The translations under genes and the position numbers were made by a program. The notes beneath the pieces are model-generated. The model was not told where the DNA came from. It saw nothing but the letters and a program-made list of their open reading frames with translations, and did not search any database. From UMGS1766 sp963660915 (lineage in GTDB: Bacteria > Bacillota > Clostridia > Oscillospirales > Oscillospiraceae), in contig CAVLAO010000003.1 of the NCBI GenBank assembly GCA_963660915.1, forward strand, positions 57,767 to 121,766: 64,000 bases of DNA, given 5' to 3'. Positions 52,605-60,993 of the stretch are shown here, piece after piece; the stretch's first letter is position 1; the number at the start of each line of letters is the position of its first letter.

Positions 52605-53870
52605 TCAGATATACAGCGGACTGACACCGCTGCGGCGGGTGGCGTCGTTGATGGCGTCCACCACCGCCTCCGCCAGTTTTTCTCCGCCGATGTACACCGG
52701 CACCACCACACTGCCGGTGCCGCCCATGCGTTCCCCCAGCTTCTGCGCCATGATGTCCATCCAGCCGGTGTTGTTTTCCAGAGGAACCACGGCCTCTGTA
52801 CCCGCCTCACCCAACATTGTCAGCGTCGCATTGCGGAACACGCCGCCTCGGGCGGCAAAGGAAATGCTCGGCCACCCTGCCAGTCCCAGTGCGCGGTACA
52901 CAGCCCGCTTCACGCCGGACACATTGCTGTTATAATGCACGCTCAATCCCAGACTTCGTCCCGACCAGCCGGCGCGGAACTGTTCCCAGAGACTGGCGGC
53001 GGAATTCCGCAATGTGTTCGCAATGGTTACGCACCGGTTTCCCCAACCGGCATTGAACTGCTGCCACAGGGTTGACGCAGCATTGATCAGACTGTTGCCG
53101 ATACGCACCCATCGGCTGCCCCAGCCCGCGCTGAATCCCTGCCAGAGGGCTGCCGCCGAGTTTTGCAGACCATTCCATATGCTCACGCCCCGGCTGCCCC
53201 AGTTCAGCAGAAAGCTCTGCCACAATCCGGCGGCGGAATTTTTCAGTCCGTTCCAAATTTCCACCATACGGGCGCCGCCGTTCCAATGCTCCAAAAAACG
53301 CTGCCAAAGCTCTCCTGCCGTGTTCCGAAGCTCTACTCCCACTGCCACGGCCAGCAGCCCCAGTGTCAGCCATCCCTTCTGAATGGGGTCCCAGAGGTGC
53401 AGATTTACCCACTGAGCCGGATCACCCAATGCGTTGGAAATCCCCTGCTGCAGCCGCTCTACCAGTGTTTTCCCTCCGGACAGACTGTCCTGCTGAGCCT
53501 TTTCAAACCCCACGCTGAGTTGAGGCCAGAACTGCAGGTCGCTCCCCTTGACCGCTTTGGGCAAAGACAGCTGCACTGCCGCCCCCTCGCTGGTCAGGGC
53601 GGTTTTTGTCTTGTCCGTTCCGGCTTTTCCGCTGCCGCCCTTTTTGCTGCCGGATGCAGCGGCGGATGCCTCCTGCAGGCGGTTGATCTCGTCAAAGCTC
53701 AGCAGTGTCGCCACCGCCCGGGCGGCTTTTGCCGCCTGCTTCACCGCCGCCGTTGCCTGCTCCGTCGTTCGGCGCACCGCGTTCAGACTGGTCTGGGCAC
53801 TGCGGACCCGATCCCCCAGCGCATCCAGCCGCTGACGCATCCGCTCCACAGCCTGACTGCTCTCTTCCAT
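52605..53870 (-). CDS. Short tail tape measure protein
   Basis: 421 aa. N-terminal coiled coil (SSQAVERMRQRLDALGDRVRSAQTSLNAVRRTTEQ), a helical middle, then about five tandem 26-residue repeats of the type RxVxIxNxLxNSAxxLWQxFxAGW (residues about 235-365), and a C-terminal region with VVVPVYIGGEKLAEAVVDAIN common in tape measures. Tape length sets tail length, and this one is short. ATG at 53870 after GAGGAG. Overlaps the preceding frame by 179 bases. Confidence 0.82.
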   Translation of the reverse strand: MEESSQAVERMRQRLDALGDRVRSAQTSLNAVRRTTEQATAAVKQAAKAARAVATLLSFDEINRLQEASAAASGSKKGGSGKAGTDKTKTALTSEGAAVQLSLPKAVKGSDLQFWPQLSVGFEKAQQDSLSGGKTLVERLQQGISNALGDPAQWVNLHLWDPIQKGWLTLGLLAVAVGVELRNTAGELWQRFLEHWNGGARMVEIWNGLKNSAAGLWQSFLLNWGSRGVSIWNGLQNSAAALWQGFSAGWGSRWVRIGNSLINAASTLWQQFNAGWGNRCVTIANTLRNSAASLWEQFRAGWSGRSLGLSVHYNSNVSGVKRAVYRALGLAGWPSISFAARGGVFRNATLTMLGEAGTEAVVPLENNTGWMDIMAQKLGERMGGTGSVVVPVYIGGEKLAEAVVDAINDATRRSGVSPLYI

Positions 53871-54180
53871 GCCTTTGCTCCTCTCTCTTTCGCGCCGCGT
53901 GGCGCTGCATAACGCGGCGGTAATGCTCCAACTTTGCCTGCCGCAGTTCCTCCTCCGACCAGAAGGGGAATGCCTCCCCGATTGCAGGCAGCGGCTGCCC
54001 GGCAAGAGCCTGTGCCGTCAGCACCGCATGCCGATAGGCCACCAGCGCCAGAATCTGCAGCAGCCGCCGCTCCCGCTCTGCCCCGATTTCCAGTGTTTCC
54101 GCCAGCTCTCCCATCGTCAGTTCCTCCGGTGCCGCCTCTCCGAACACCCTTGCCTGCCGCAGCAGCGCCTCCTCATCCAT
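53692..54180 (-). CDS. Downstream tail-assembly chaperone frame
   Basis: 162 aa if read to its stop. The first about 105 residues (EEALLRQARVFGEAAPEELTMGELAETL..., FPFWSEEELRQAKLEHYRRVMQRH) look like a real helical protein. The rest is Gly-rich and is only the shifted reading of the tape-measure start. The ATG overlaps the stop of the upstream chaperone, with no ribosome site, suggesting reinitiation or a frameshift product like lambda G-T. The frame is +1 (or -2) relative to the upstream gene. Confidence 0.6.
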   Translation of the reverse strand: MDEEALLRQARVFGEAAPEELTMGELAETLEIGAERERRLLQILALVAYRHAVLTAQALAGQPLPAIGEAFPFWSEEELRQAKLEHYRRVMQRHAARKREEQRHGREQSGCGADASAAGCAGGSGPQCPDQSERGAPNDGAGNGGGEAGGKSRPGGGDTAEL

Positions 54181-54559
54181 GGTCCGTCAGTTGATCGAAT
54201 GCCTGCTGAAAGGTCTGCTCCACTGCCTGCGTCAATTGCCGGGCCTGCTCCGGCGACAGTATGCCGGACACCGCCCCCACCTGAAATACCAGTGCCGCAA
54301 AGCGGGTCTGTCCCTGCCAACCCTCATCCACCAGGGCATCATAGAGTGCTCCGCCGTCGGTAACCTCGTTGCCGTTCTCCGGCCAGTTCAGCGCCTGCGT
54401 CAACAAACTGCACAGCCGCTCCGGCTCGCTCGCCGCCGTCAGCAGAAAGGAGAGAATGTCCTCTCCCCACTGTTCCCGCAGGGCCTTCTGCCCTGCCATA
54501 GTCAGCCGCAGCCGCAGCGTGTTCCCTCCTGCTGATAATTCATAGCATTTTCGCGTCAT
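54173..54559 (-). CDS. Tail-assembly chaperone (lambda G-like)
   Basis: 128 aa. MTRKCYELSAGGNTLRLRLTMAGQKALREQWGED and a helical, acidic remainder, at the position of the gpG-type chaperone between tail tube and tape measure. It would coat the tape measure during tail assembly and not be in the particle. AAAGGGG precedes the ATG. Confidence 0.68.
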   Translation of the reverse strand: MTRKCYELSAGGNTLRLRLTMAGQKALREQWGEDILSFLLTAASEPERLCSLLTQALNWPENGNEVTDGGALYDALVDEGWQGQTRFAALVFQVGAVSGILSPEQARQLTQAVEQTFQQAFDQLTDHG

Positions 54560-54596
54560 TACGTTCCCCTTTCTATCGATGGCTTTGAAACCCGGC

Positions 54597-55004
54597 TTAC
54601 GCCGGATCTGTCACCGTCCAGTCGCTCTGCAGCGCCACACTCAGCTTGCCGCTGATCAGCTCGTCCACCTTTGCGCCGCTGACCATCACCGTGACATAAC
54701 CGGTGGTGGAGAACACCGTCCCCTCCGGAAAGGCCACTTCCACACTCACCGCCTTACCTGCCTCCTGCAGCTTGCGCAGCAGACGGTAATCGCTGTCTGC
54801 CGCAGAGTTATCAAACAGAAATGTCACTTCAAAGGCCTTGGTGTCCTGCACACCGGGAACCGTCTTTTTCATTCTGTCCTTCATGCAGGTGGCGTCCAGC
54901 TCTGCCGGCGTTCCGCCGATGTCACCGATGTCCGTGACATAGTTCAGCGCCGTGCCGTTCACCTTCACATCCAGTCCTATGGTAGAAAATCCCTGTGTCG
55001 CCAT
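54597..55004 (-). CDS. Major tail tube protein
   Basis: 135 aa. MATQGFSTIGLDVKVNG...YVTDIGDIGGTPAELDATCMKD matches the short tail-tube family of siphophages, a beta sandwich forming hexameric rings. GAGTC-like C-terminus SDWTVTDPA. AAAGGAG upstream of the ATG at 55004. Confidence 0.8.
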   Translation of the reverse strand: MATQGFSTIGLDVKVNGTALNYVTDIGDIGGTPAELDATCMKDRMKKTVPGVQDTKAFEVTFLFDNSAADSDYRLLRKLQEAGKAVSVEVAFPEGTVFSTTGYVTVMVSGAKVDELISGKLSVALQSDWTVTDPA

Positions 55005-55029
55005 TGTTTGCTCTGTCTCCTTTCATTCT

Positions 55030-55419
55030 TCAGTCGATCAGCCGCAGCGTGCGCTTATCGACCTTTCGGGAAAAGCGGTAGGTTTTGGTATATGCCCCCG
55101 CCCCTCCGGCATCATATCCGTCCGCACTTCCGTAGCTGCGGCGAAATCCCAGTTCCAGCATCGCCCGATTGACTCCGGTGGACAGTTCCGCCAGAACATC
55201 CGGATCCTCCGCCCGCACCATCACCTGATACGTCAGCTCGTCCACCACCGGAACCGAGGTGCTGACATTGGAAAATTCGCTCCAGATCACCTGCGCTCCC
55301 CCACCGGGAGATCTGGCATAAGCACTGCTCAGGGTAAAGGGGTGCTCTGTCTGCATTTCCTGCAGTGCTCTTGCCACCTGCTCCCGCCCGTCTACCAGAA
55401 GCAATTCTGCCTCTCTCAT
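55030..55419 (-). CDS. Tail terminator / tail completion protein
   Basis: 129 aa from the ATG at 55419 (GGAG seven bases upstream). VPVVDELTYQVMVRAEDPDVLAELSTGVNRAMLELGFRRSYGSADGYD is typical of gpU-like tail terminators between head closure and tail tube genes. Assigned mainly from position and fold pattern. Confidence 0.65.
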   Translation of the reverse strand: MREAELLLVDGREQVARALQEMQTEHPFTLSSAYARSPGGGAQVIWSEFSNVSTSVPVVDELTYQVMVRAEDPDVLAELSTGVNRAMLELGFRRSYGSADGYDAGGAGAYTKTYRFSRKVDKRTLRLID

Positions 55420-55430
55420 TTTTCGTCTCC

Positions 55431-55802
55431 TCACTTTACCCGCTGCAGCATCAGCAGACGGTGATGGGGCCAGCGGTGCACGCTGCGCACCTCGTAGACC
55501 TCTCCTTCCACAACAAATCGGTCAAATGCCGCCACCTCCAGCTCTTCAAACAAAAATCCTTCCAGAATCCCTCCGGCGGTTTCGCCCCAGTCCTCCAACC
55601 GCGCGCCGACGCTGTCCAGCCGACCGCCGGAATTCCAACTGCGAGGCACCTGCAAGTGCATCCCCTCTGCCCGGGTCCGCACCGCGTCCGGATGCTCCAT
55701 GTCATACTCCGCCGTGGGATTGCCGAAGCGATCCGCTCCCTCCCGGCGGCGGCAGAGCTGAAAGCCGGATCGCCACGCCCGGGGTGAATTCCACTGCCTC
55801 AC
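55431..55802 (-). CDS. Head-tail joining (closure) protein
   Basis: 123 aa. GTG start that overlaps the upstream stop (GTGA). Beta-rich C-terminal half (FDRFVVEGEVYEVRSVHRWPHHRLLMLQRVK) as in SPP1 gp16-like closure proteins. Position between connector and tail terminator supports this. Confidence 0.62.
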   Translation of the reverse strand: MRQWNSPRAWRSGFQLCRRREGADRFGNPTAEYDMEHPDAVRTRAEGMHLQVPRSWNSGGRLDSVGARLEDWGETAGGILEGFLFEELEVAAFDRFVVEGEVYEVRSVHRWPHHRLLMLQRVK

Positions 55803-56164
55803 TCCGGATTCCCCCTGCTCTTCACCTGTCGATAGGGTGCCAGACTCCGCAAAAGCTGTTCCTCTCCTGCGACGCGTTCCGCCGGGGTAAGGTAACTGGC
55901 GCTTTGGCTGAGCTGCCCCTCGGTATAGCTCTCACCGGTTTTTTCACCGGCAGGATGCATCATCCGCTGATAGCCGAGCGCCGCCAGCTCCACCAACAGC
56001 CACTGGCTGCCCTCCGGCAGGCTCTCCTGCTGAAGATAGCGGCAGATTTTCTCCTCCCCCTGCTCCAGGGCATCGGTTAAAACCGCTTCGTCCCCCTCGC
56101 CGCTCCCGAGGCCCAGACTCCTGCGGAGTCTGGGCAGGGCAAGTTCTCTCTGTCGATCGGTCAT
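55799..56164 (-). CDS. Head-tail connector (gp6/adaptor-like)
   Basis: 121 aa from MTDRQRELALPRLRRSLGL at 56164; the ATG overlaps the capsid stop. Helical protein with the pattern of HK97 gp6/SPP1 gp15 adaptors, which dock under the portal. Confidence 0.68.
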   Translation of the reverse strand: MTDRQRELALPRLRRSLGLGSGEGDEAVLTDALEQGEEKICRYLQQESLPEGSQWLLVELAALGYQRMMHPAGEKTGESYTEGQLSQSASYLTPAERVAGEEQLLRSLAPYRQVKSRGNPE

Positions 56165-56997
56165 TCCGCCGCCTTTTTGCACTTCAGCACTGCAAGGCCG
56201 TTGCTCTGGGTCACCTTTGCGCCGTATACATGCAGTCCCTTCACGGCATCGGAGAAGTTCTTCTCCAGTCGGAAGGCTTCCAGCTCTACCAGCTGTTCCG
56301 CATAGGAACCGGCGGCATTGGTGCCGGCAATGATGCAGCAGTATCCGTCCGACAGGGGCACATTGTTGCTCAGATGAATGCGGAAGCCTGCGGCATCGCC
56401 AACCCAGTCCCCCTGAAGAATGGCCTGATTATAGCCGGTGCCGTTGCCTACAAAGCGGTTGTCCTTCAGCAGAAGACCGTGGAACCAGGGCGGCACCACC
56501 ACCCAGCGCCCCAGCATGGGCACATTGTTCTCATTCAGCCGCACACCCAGATCCACCAGATAGTCATAGGCCGTCTCCCCGGTCAGATTTTCCGCCGTCA
56601 GCACGTTCTCCTGTGCCGCTCCTGCCAGCAGCAGTCCCGCCAGATAGTTGTCCACCACATCGTTAATGCCATAGCCGGCCCGCTGCATGGCGGCATCCAC
56701 CAGTTTGGGATTGGACTGCACGTTGTCAATGTCCCGAATCTGGAAGTTAAAGTACTTGGCCTGATCGATCACCAGATCCATCTGCTTGCTGTCCAGCTCC
56801 TCCGGGTCGGCAAGATCCGCGCCGGTATAGTCGTTGATGGTAATGCTGCCGATCTGGTTGATGTGCACCGTGTCGCCGAAGGCACGGATGTCTCCTTCAT
56901 AGTCCCGATTCATCAGCCCTGCGTAGACATGCACCTTATCCAGGTGCTCCAACAGTCTGGCGGACCAGACCTGAGGAATAAAATTGGAAAATGCCAT
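56161..56997 (-). CDS. Major capsid protein
   Basis: 278 aa. AFSNFIPQVWSARLLEHLDKVHVYAGLMNRDYEGDI and INDVVDNYLAGLL are common in P22-coat-like capsid proteins of Firmicutes phages with the HK97 fold. It follows a separate scaffold gene by three bases. Intact and full length. Confidence 0.85.
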   Translation of the reverse strand: MAFSNFIPQVWSARLLEHLDKVHVYAGLMNRDYEGDIRAFGDTVHINQIGSITINDYTGADLADPEELDSKQMDLVIDQAKYFNFQIRDIDNVQSNPKLVDAAMQRAGYGINDVVDNYLAGLLLAGAAQENVLTAENLTGETAYDYLVDLGVRLNENNVPMLGRWVVVPPWFHGLLLKDNRFVGNGTGYNQAILQGDWVGDAAGFRIHLSNNVPLSDGYCCIIAGTNAAGSYAEQLVELEAFRLEKNFSDAVKGLHVYGAKVTQSNGLAVLKCKKAAE

Positions 56998-57000
56998 TTG

Positions 57001-57546
57001 TTACACGCTTCCTTTCAATGTGTTCTGAATTTCCGCCCAATGGGCGTTGATTTCCTGCGGACTCATGGTCTGCAGGTCGCTTCGGTCATAACCGGCAGGA
57101 CGGGCAGGCTCTGGGGGTACAGAACCGGTCATGCGCCTTACTACCGCCGCGTCCACACCCTGCTGAAATGCCGCCTGAAATGCCGTAATTCTCTCCTGAC
57201 TGTCCTCGTCTGTATCTCCGGTCAGCCAGGGGGCAAACCGGGTCGGCAGTCCGATTTCCGCCAGCTTCTGTGCAGTCTCCGTCTGCCGCAGGCGCAAATC
57301 CAGCTGTGCCTGCCGTTGGTCCTGCTCCGCAGCCCGCTCTGCCAGGGCCTGCTCCGCCCGGGTCATCGCCTCCTGCTGCAGCTGCGATTCCCTTTCTGCC
57401 TGCACTGCCTCCTGCTCCCGTTCCCATCGGGCCCGGGCTGTCTGCAGTGCCTTTTCCACCTTTCGGTCAAAGGCGGACTGATAGACCTTGCTGCTCTGCA
57501 GCAGGGCGTCAAAATCCGCTCCCTGCTCTCTGCGCTCCTCTTCCAT
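57001..57546 (-). CDS. Capsid scaffold protein (DUF4355-like)
   Basis: 181 aa. Almost wholly charged coiled coil (KVEKALQTARARWEREQEAVQAERESQLQQEAM...) with the C-terminal part LAEIGLPTRFAPWLTGDTDEDSQERI typical of phage scaffolds. It shapes the procapsid and leaves before packing. Start MEEERREQ at 57546 after AAAGGAG. Confidence 0.82.
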   Translation of the reverse strand: MEEERREQGADFDALLQSSKVYQSAFDRKVEKALQTARARWEREQEAVQAERESQLQQEAMTRAEQALAERAAEQDQRQAQLDLRLRQTETAQKLAEIGLPTRFAPWLTGDTDEDSQERITAFQAAFQQGVDAAVVRRMTGSVPPEPARPAGYDRSDLQTMSPQEINAHWAEIQNTLKGSV

Positions 57547-57626
57547 CCAATGGCTCCTTTCTCCGCCGTGCATCGGCGGTCGATCCCCGCGCCGTTTCCG
57601 TTCCCTGCGGCTCCGGCGCGTGCTCC

Positions 57627-58943
57627 TTATTTAGTCGTTTCTTCCTGCAAATGCAGGTTTTTCACTGCCTCTGCCGGATCACGGATAAACCACAGCTGGC
57701 TCAGCAGCGTCTGGTCGTCCACCAATCCCTTCAGCCGGCACACCATGTCCACCCGTTCTGCCTCATTTATGGGCAGATCCGGAGTAAAGACAATGTCCAC
57801 CTGTGTGGGGTCCAGATAAAACTCCTGTTGCCGCACGCCGGCAAAGCGGGCAAACAGCCCCATTCGCTCCCGCAGTCCCCGCTCCATGCGGCGCATTTTG
57901 TTCCGCGCCAGCAAATCCATGGTCAGCAGTTTTAATTTCAGTGCCTGACCGGAGGAATTCCCTGCAAACTGGCGGTCGGACATATCCACGGTAAAGGTCA
58001 TCTTGTGCATCTCCCGCACCAGCGCATCCGCCAGCACCTGCACTTCGCTTTCGTTAAAGGTTTTCTGGATATATTCCGCCCGGGCATCCAACGGTGCACC
58101 GTCGATAAACTTCTCCACCGCCAGCTTCCGCTCATCCCCCTCCGCCAGAGTCATGCCGAAGAACACCAGCAGCGCATCCACAAATTTCCGTTTATCCGTC
58201 AGGCGGCCGGTCATCAGCTCGTCGTAGGCATCGATCAGAGACAGAATCTGTTCAAAATCGCCCTGCCGCTCCTCGTTGTTGGTGTAGGCAATCACCGGCA
58301 CCTCCCCGAACCAGTGCGCCCTCCTGTCTCCCACCGGTGTGAAACTCTCTCCCCGCAGGTCGCCGGAAACAAAGTCCTGTACGGAGGTGGGCGTGTACAC
58401 GGTGACGAAGTAATACCGCTCTCCGCTAGGCCGCTCCCGGTGCTCCCAGATGAGTGCGAACAGTTTGTTATGCTCCACCGTGGTATCGCAGACCAGAATG
58501 CCGTTGCGCGGATCCATCCGGGCGGAACGGGGCAGTCCCTCTCCATCGGCGTAGCAAAGCTCCAGACATTCGCCCAGAATTCCCATGGTTTTTCCGATCT
58601 CGGCATCGATCTCGTCGGCATGCATCCGGTCATAGCACCGCTGAAGCCAGTCCAGCTGCTGCACCCTGCCTTGCGCATCGGTGGGGTTTCCGTCGTACTT
58701 CACCGGATTGCCCAGATAGTAGCCCAGAACCGTGTCCACCACGTATTTTGCGTAATTCACCGCCACCGGCACCTCTTCCTCCCGCCGCGGACGGCGGAAC
58801 ACGTCGTGTTGTCCCAGATAGTAGCGCCACAGCCGGTTCATGCGGCCCTGCTGGGTTTCCGCCTTGCGCACCAGCCAGGTCAGCACCTGGGGCGGCACAG
58901 TCTCTGCATCCGGCATTTCCTGCCGGTCAAGGTAATAAATCAT
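57627..58943 (-). CDS. Portal protein (SPP1 gp6 type)
   Basis: 438 aa. NRLWRYYLGQHDVF, NYAKYVVDTVLGYYLGNPVKY and NSSGQALKLKLLTMDLLARNKMR are standard for SPP1-type portals. Dodecameric channel through which the terminase drives DNA. AAAGGAG before the ATG at 58943; 18 bases after terL. Confidence 0.9.
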   Translation of the reverse strand: MIYYLDRQEMPDAETVPPQVLTWLVRKAETQQGRMNRLWRYYLGQHDVFRRPRREEEVPVAVNYAKYVVDTVLGYYLGNPVKYDGNPTDAQGRVQQLDWLQRCYDRMHADEIDAEIGKTMGILGECLELCYADGEGLPRSARMDPRNGILVCDTTVEHNKLFALIWEHRERPSGERYYFVTVYTPTSVQDFVSGDLRGESFTPVGDRRAHWFGEVPVIAYTNNEERQGDFEQILSLIDAYDELMTGRLTDKRKFVDALLVFFGMTLAEGDERKLAVEKFIDGAPLDARAEYIQKTFNESEVQVLADALVREMHKMTFTVDMSDRQFAGNSSGQALKLKLLTMDLLARNKMRRMERGLRERMGLFARFAGVRQQEFYLDPTQVDIVFTPDLPINEAERVDMVCRLKGLVDDQTLLSQLWFIRDPAEAVKNLHLQEETTK

Positions 58944-58961
58944 TGGTTTTCTCCTTTTCTT

Positions 58962-60215
58962 TCACAGCCGTCCCGGCTTGTGCCGCACCCGGCCGCAGCT
59001 GCGGCCGGCGAAGGTCAGCGCAAAATACCGCAGGGCGTCCATGCAGTGGTCGTGCTCCTTCATCGGCTTATCCTCTCCCCGCTGAGCGGCAGCCTCCTCC
59101 CAGACATAACTGGTAAACTCCGCCCGGGTATGCTCACACCCTTGAGAAAACAGCAGTTTTCCGCTTCGCAGCAGCTCACCCACCAGCCGAATTCCATCGT
59201 TCACCCGATTGTCCGCCCGCTGCACCGGATAGCCCCGCCGACTCAGCTCTGCAATAAAGCTGGCGGCGGAGGGATCAACGATTACCGTCTGCGGCCGCTC
59301 GCCCCCTAAAAACGCTGTCAGATCATCGGCATAGTCGCCGTCCGTTTTCTGGCGGCGGTTCTCTCTGCCGGACCAGTAATATTCATCCTCGCAGATCCAG
59401 CCTCCATCCGCAGACCGCCGCCACTTCAAAAACACGGTGGGATTCCGGGTGCCGTAGTCCACCGACACAATGCACCGCCCCTGCCCCGGGGGCAGCCGGG
59501 CAGGCATGTGCCGCTCCGGATCGAACATATCGTAGATAACTCCCTCTGCCGTGCGCCAGAGCCCCCGCACATACCGGTCGTAAAACGCACCGGTGTACAT
59601 CCGTTCATACCGCCGGCGAATCTCCGGCGATAGCGCCGGGTTATCCTCCATGGTGAAGTGCAGGTGCAGCAGGTTCTTTTCCTCTTCTTTCATCACCCAC
59701 TCCCGATAGAACCAGTGGTTCTCTCCGGCCGGGTTGCAATTGAACCAGAATCGGCTGCCCTTCACGCTGCACCGGGCCAACGCCTGTTCCACAAAGGACC
59801 GGGGCATCAGTGCCGCCTCATCCAGCAGGACCCCGGCCAGGGTAATGCCCTGAATCAGGGCGTAGCTGCTCTCGTCCCTGCCGCCGAACAGATAGTAGTC
59901 ATTTCGGCGGCTGCCGCTCCATACGATCATCCGGTTTTCACTTCGCTTTTCCTCCACCCGAAACACCCCCTCCACCCACCGGGGCAGCAGGTTGGTCACG
60001 TTTCGCCGCAGGCTTTCAATGGTACGGCCGCAGAGGGCGAAGGTCTGCCGGTCAAACAGGGTCATGCTCCACAGCAGAAAACCCACCGCCATGCTCACCG
60101 TCTTGCCGCTGCGCACCGCTCCGTCGCAGAGGATCCCGTCCCTCTGCCGCAGTTGGGACTGGCTCCACCAGGTCAGCGCCAGCCGCTGTTTCCGGCTGAA
60201 GCCTTGAAATTCCAA
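58962..60215 (-). CDS. Terminase large subunit (PBSX/SPP1-like)
   Basis: 417 aa from a TTG at 60215 (GGAGG eight bases upstream; a GTG at 60224 is an alternative). ATPase P-loop GAVRSGKT at 32-39, Walker B GVLLDEAAL, and the nuclease acidic motif IVSVDYGTRNP with later Asp in VIVDPSAAS. It packages DNA through the portal and cuts it. All motifs intact. Overlaps the small-subunit frame by 164 bases. Confidence 0.9.
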   Translation of the reverse strand: MEFQGFSRKQRLALTWWSQSQLRQRDGILCDGAVRSGKTVSMAVGFLLWSMTLFDRQTFALCGRTIESLRRNVTNLLPRWVEGVFRVEEKRSENRMIVWSGSRRNDYYLFGGRDESSYALIQGITLAGVLLDEAALMPRSFVEQALARCSVKGSRFWFNCNPAGENHWFYREWVMKEEEKNLLHLHFTMEDNPALSPEIRRRYERMYTGAFYDRYVRGLWRTAEGVIYDMFDPERHMPARLPPGQGRCIVSVDYGTRNPTVFLKWRRSADGGWICEDEYYWSGRENRRQKTDGDYADDLTAFLGGERPQTVIVDPSAASFIAELSRRGYPVQRADNRVNDGIRLVGELLRSGKLLFSQGCEHTRAEFTSYVWEEAAAQRGEDKPMKEHDHCMDALRYFALTFAGRSCGRVRHKPGRL

Positions 60216-60585
60216 TCCGTTCACCTCCCTCCAACTCTTCCCGCAGGAGAGCAAGCAGATTGTTTTCCGCCGCCTCAGCGCCTCCGTCCCCCCATCGCTC
60301 CGGCATTCGATGACTCAGCCACAGCGCAATGGCGGTAACGCTGGGGGCTACCTGCTTTCGGGTTTTTGTCACCTTTTCTCCCGTCTTCTCCGCCGTTTCC
60401 ACCCGCTCTTCCACGTAGGTGTACCCCGTCGCCGCCAGAAACAGCGCCCGTTCCACCAGTCGGTCTGCGGCGGCGCCCTCCGGCAGTCTCCCCCGCTCGA
60501 AATCCACAGGCTCCCTCCCTCTTCTTTTCTTTCGAACCGGATGCGCAGGAAAATGAATCTGCTTTTCTGTCCGTTTGGCCGGCAT
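60052..60585 (-). CDS. Terminase small subunit
   Basis: 177 aa as read. MPAKRTEKQIHFPAHPVRKKRRGREP begins a basic arm, then RLVERALFLAATGYTYVEERVETAEKTGEKVTKTRKQVAPSVTAIALWLSHRMPERW, the pattern of P27/Terminase_2-like small subunits. The last about 54 residues are the shifted reading of the terL start and look non-native, so an earlier stop may have been lost. GAGGAC precedes the ATG. Confidence 0.75.
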   Translation of the reverse strand: MPAKRTEKQIHFPAHPVRKKRRGREPVDFERGRLPEGAAADRLVERALFLAATGYTYVEERVETAEKTGEKVTKTRKQVAPSVTAIALWLSHRMPERWGDGGAEAAENNLLALLREELEGGERIGISRLQPETAAGADLVEPVPTAAEGRDPLRRSGAQRQDGEHGGGFSAVEHDPV

Positions 60586-60993
60586 TGCCTGTCCTCGCTC
60601 CGGTTCTCTGGGGAGAGCATAGGGCAAATTGCCGCCGCACGATATACAGATAAGAAAGTTTTTCGGATTTTGGATTGTTTTTTTGAAGAAAATCAGCTAA
60701 TCTGTACGAGAATACGCACAAATTTTTCTGCCGATGACAAGGTATTTCCCCCAGTCTGCGCAATAAGATCCTTCGCTCCGCTCAGGATGACAACCACCCC
60801 CCTGTCATTCTGAGGGAGCAAAGCGACCGAAGAATCTTTTCTATCGATGACACACCAATTGCCACAGTCTGCGCAATAAGATCCTTCGCTCCGCTCAGGA
60901 TGACAATGGAAGAAGACGTTCAGGATGACAGCGGACGAAAGTATTCCGGATAACAAAGCAACCCCTCTGATAAAGAACCGAAAAGGAATCACT
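60586..60993. other. Spacer between the phage cassette and its divergent repressor
   Basis: 408 bases without a gene. The first 140 bases upstream of terS are AT-rich with no clear promoter; TACAGAT (60645-60651) and its near reverse complement ATCTGTA (60700-60706) are possible operator halves. The rest is a dispersed-repeat array. Confidence 0.55.
60728..60955. repeat. Dispersed inverted-repeat copies near the phage repressor
   Basis: Two copies of CCTTCGCTCCGCTCAGGATG (from about 60770 and 60883) with an inverted copy CATTCTGAGGGAGCAAAGCG between them, closely related to the 43.8-44.2 kb array. Confidence 0.85.

Larger units (their letters stand above)
50085..60585 (-). mobile_element. 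Compact phage head-tail structural cassette (domesticated prophage or gene-transfer-agent-like)
   Basis: Fourteen tightly packed minus-strand genes in canonical siphophage order: terS, terL, portal, scaffold, capsid, two connector/closure genes, tail terminator, tail tube, two tail-chaperone frames, short tape measure, a small tail protein, a 635-aa tail protein and a small membrane protein. No integrase, excisionase, replication, holin-endolysin pair or attachment-site duplication was recognised. It is flanked by serC and by a repressor gene. The frames are open and motifs intact, so it does not look decayed. Functional state is inference. Confidence 0.85.
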
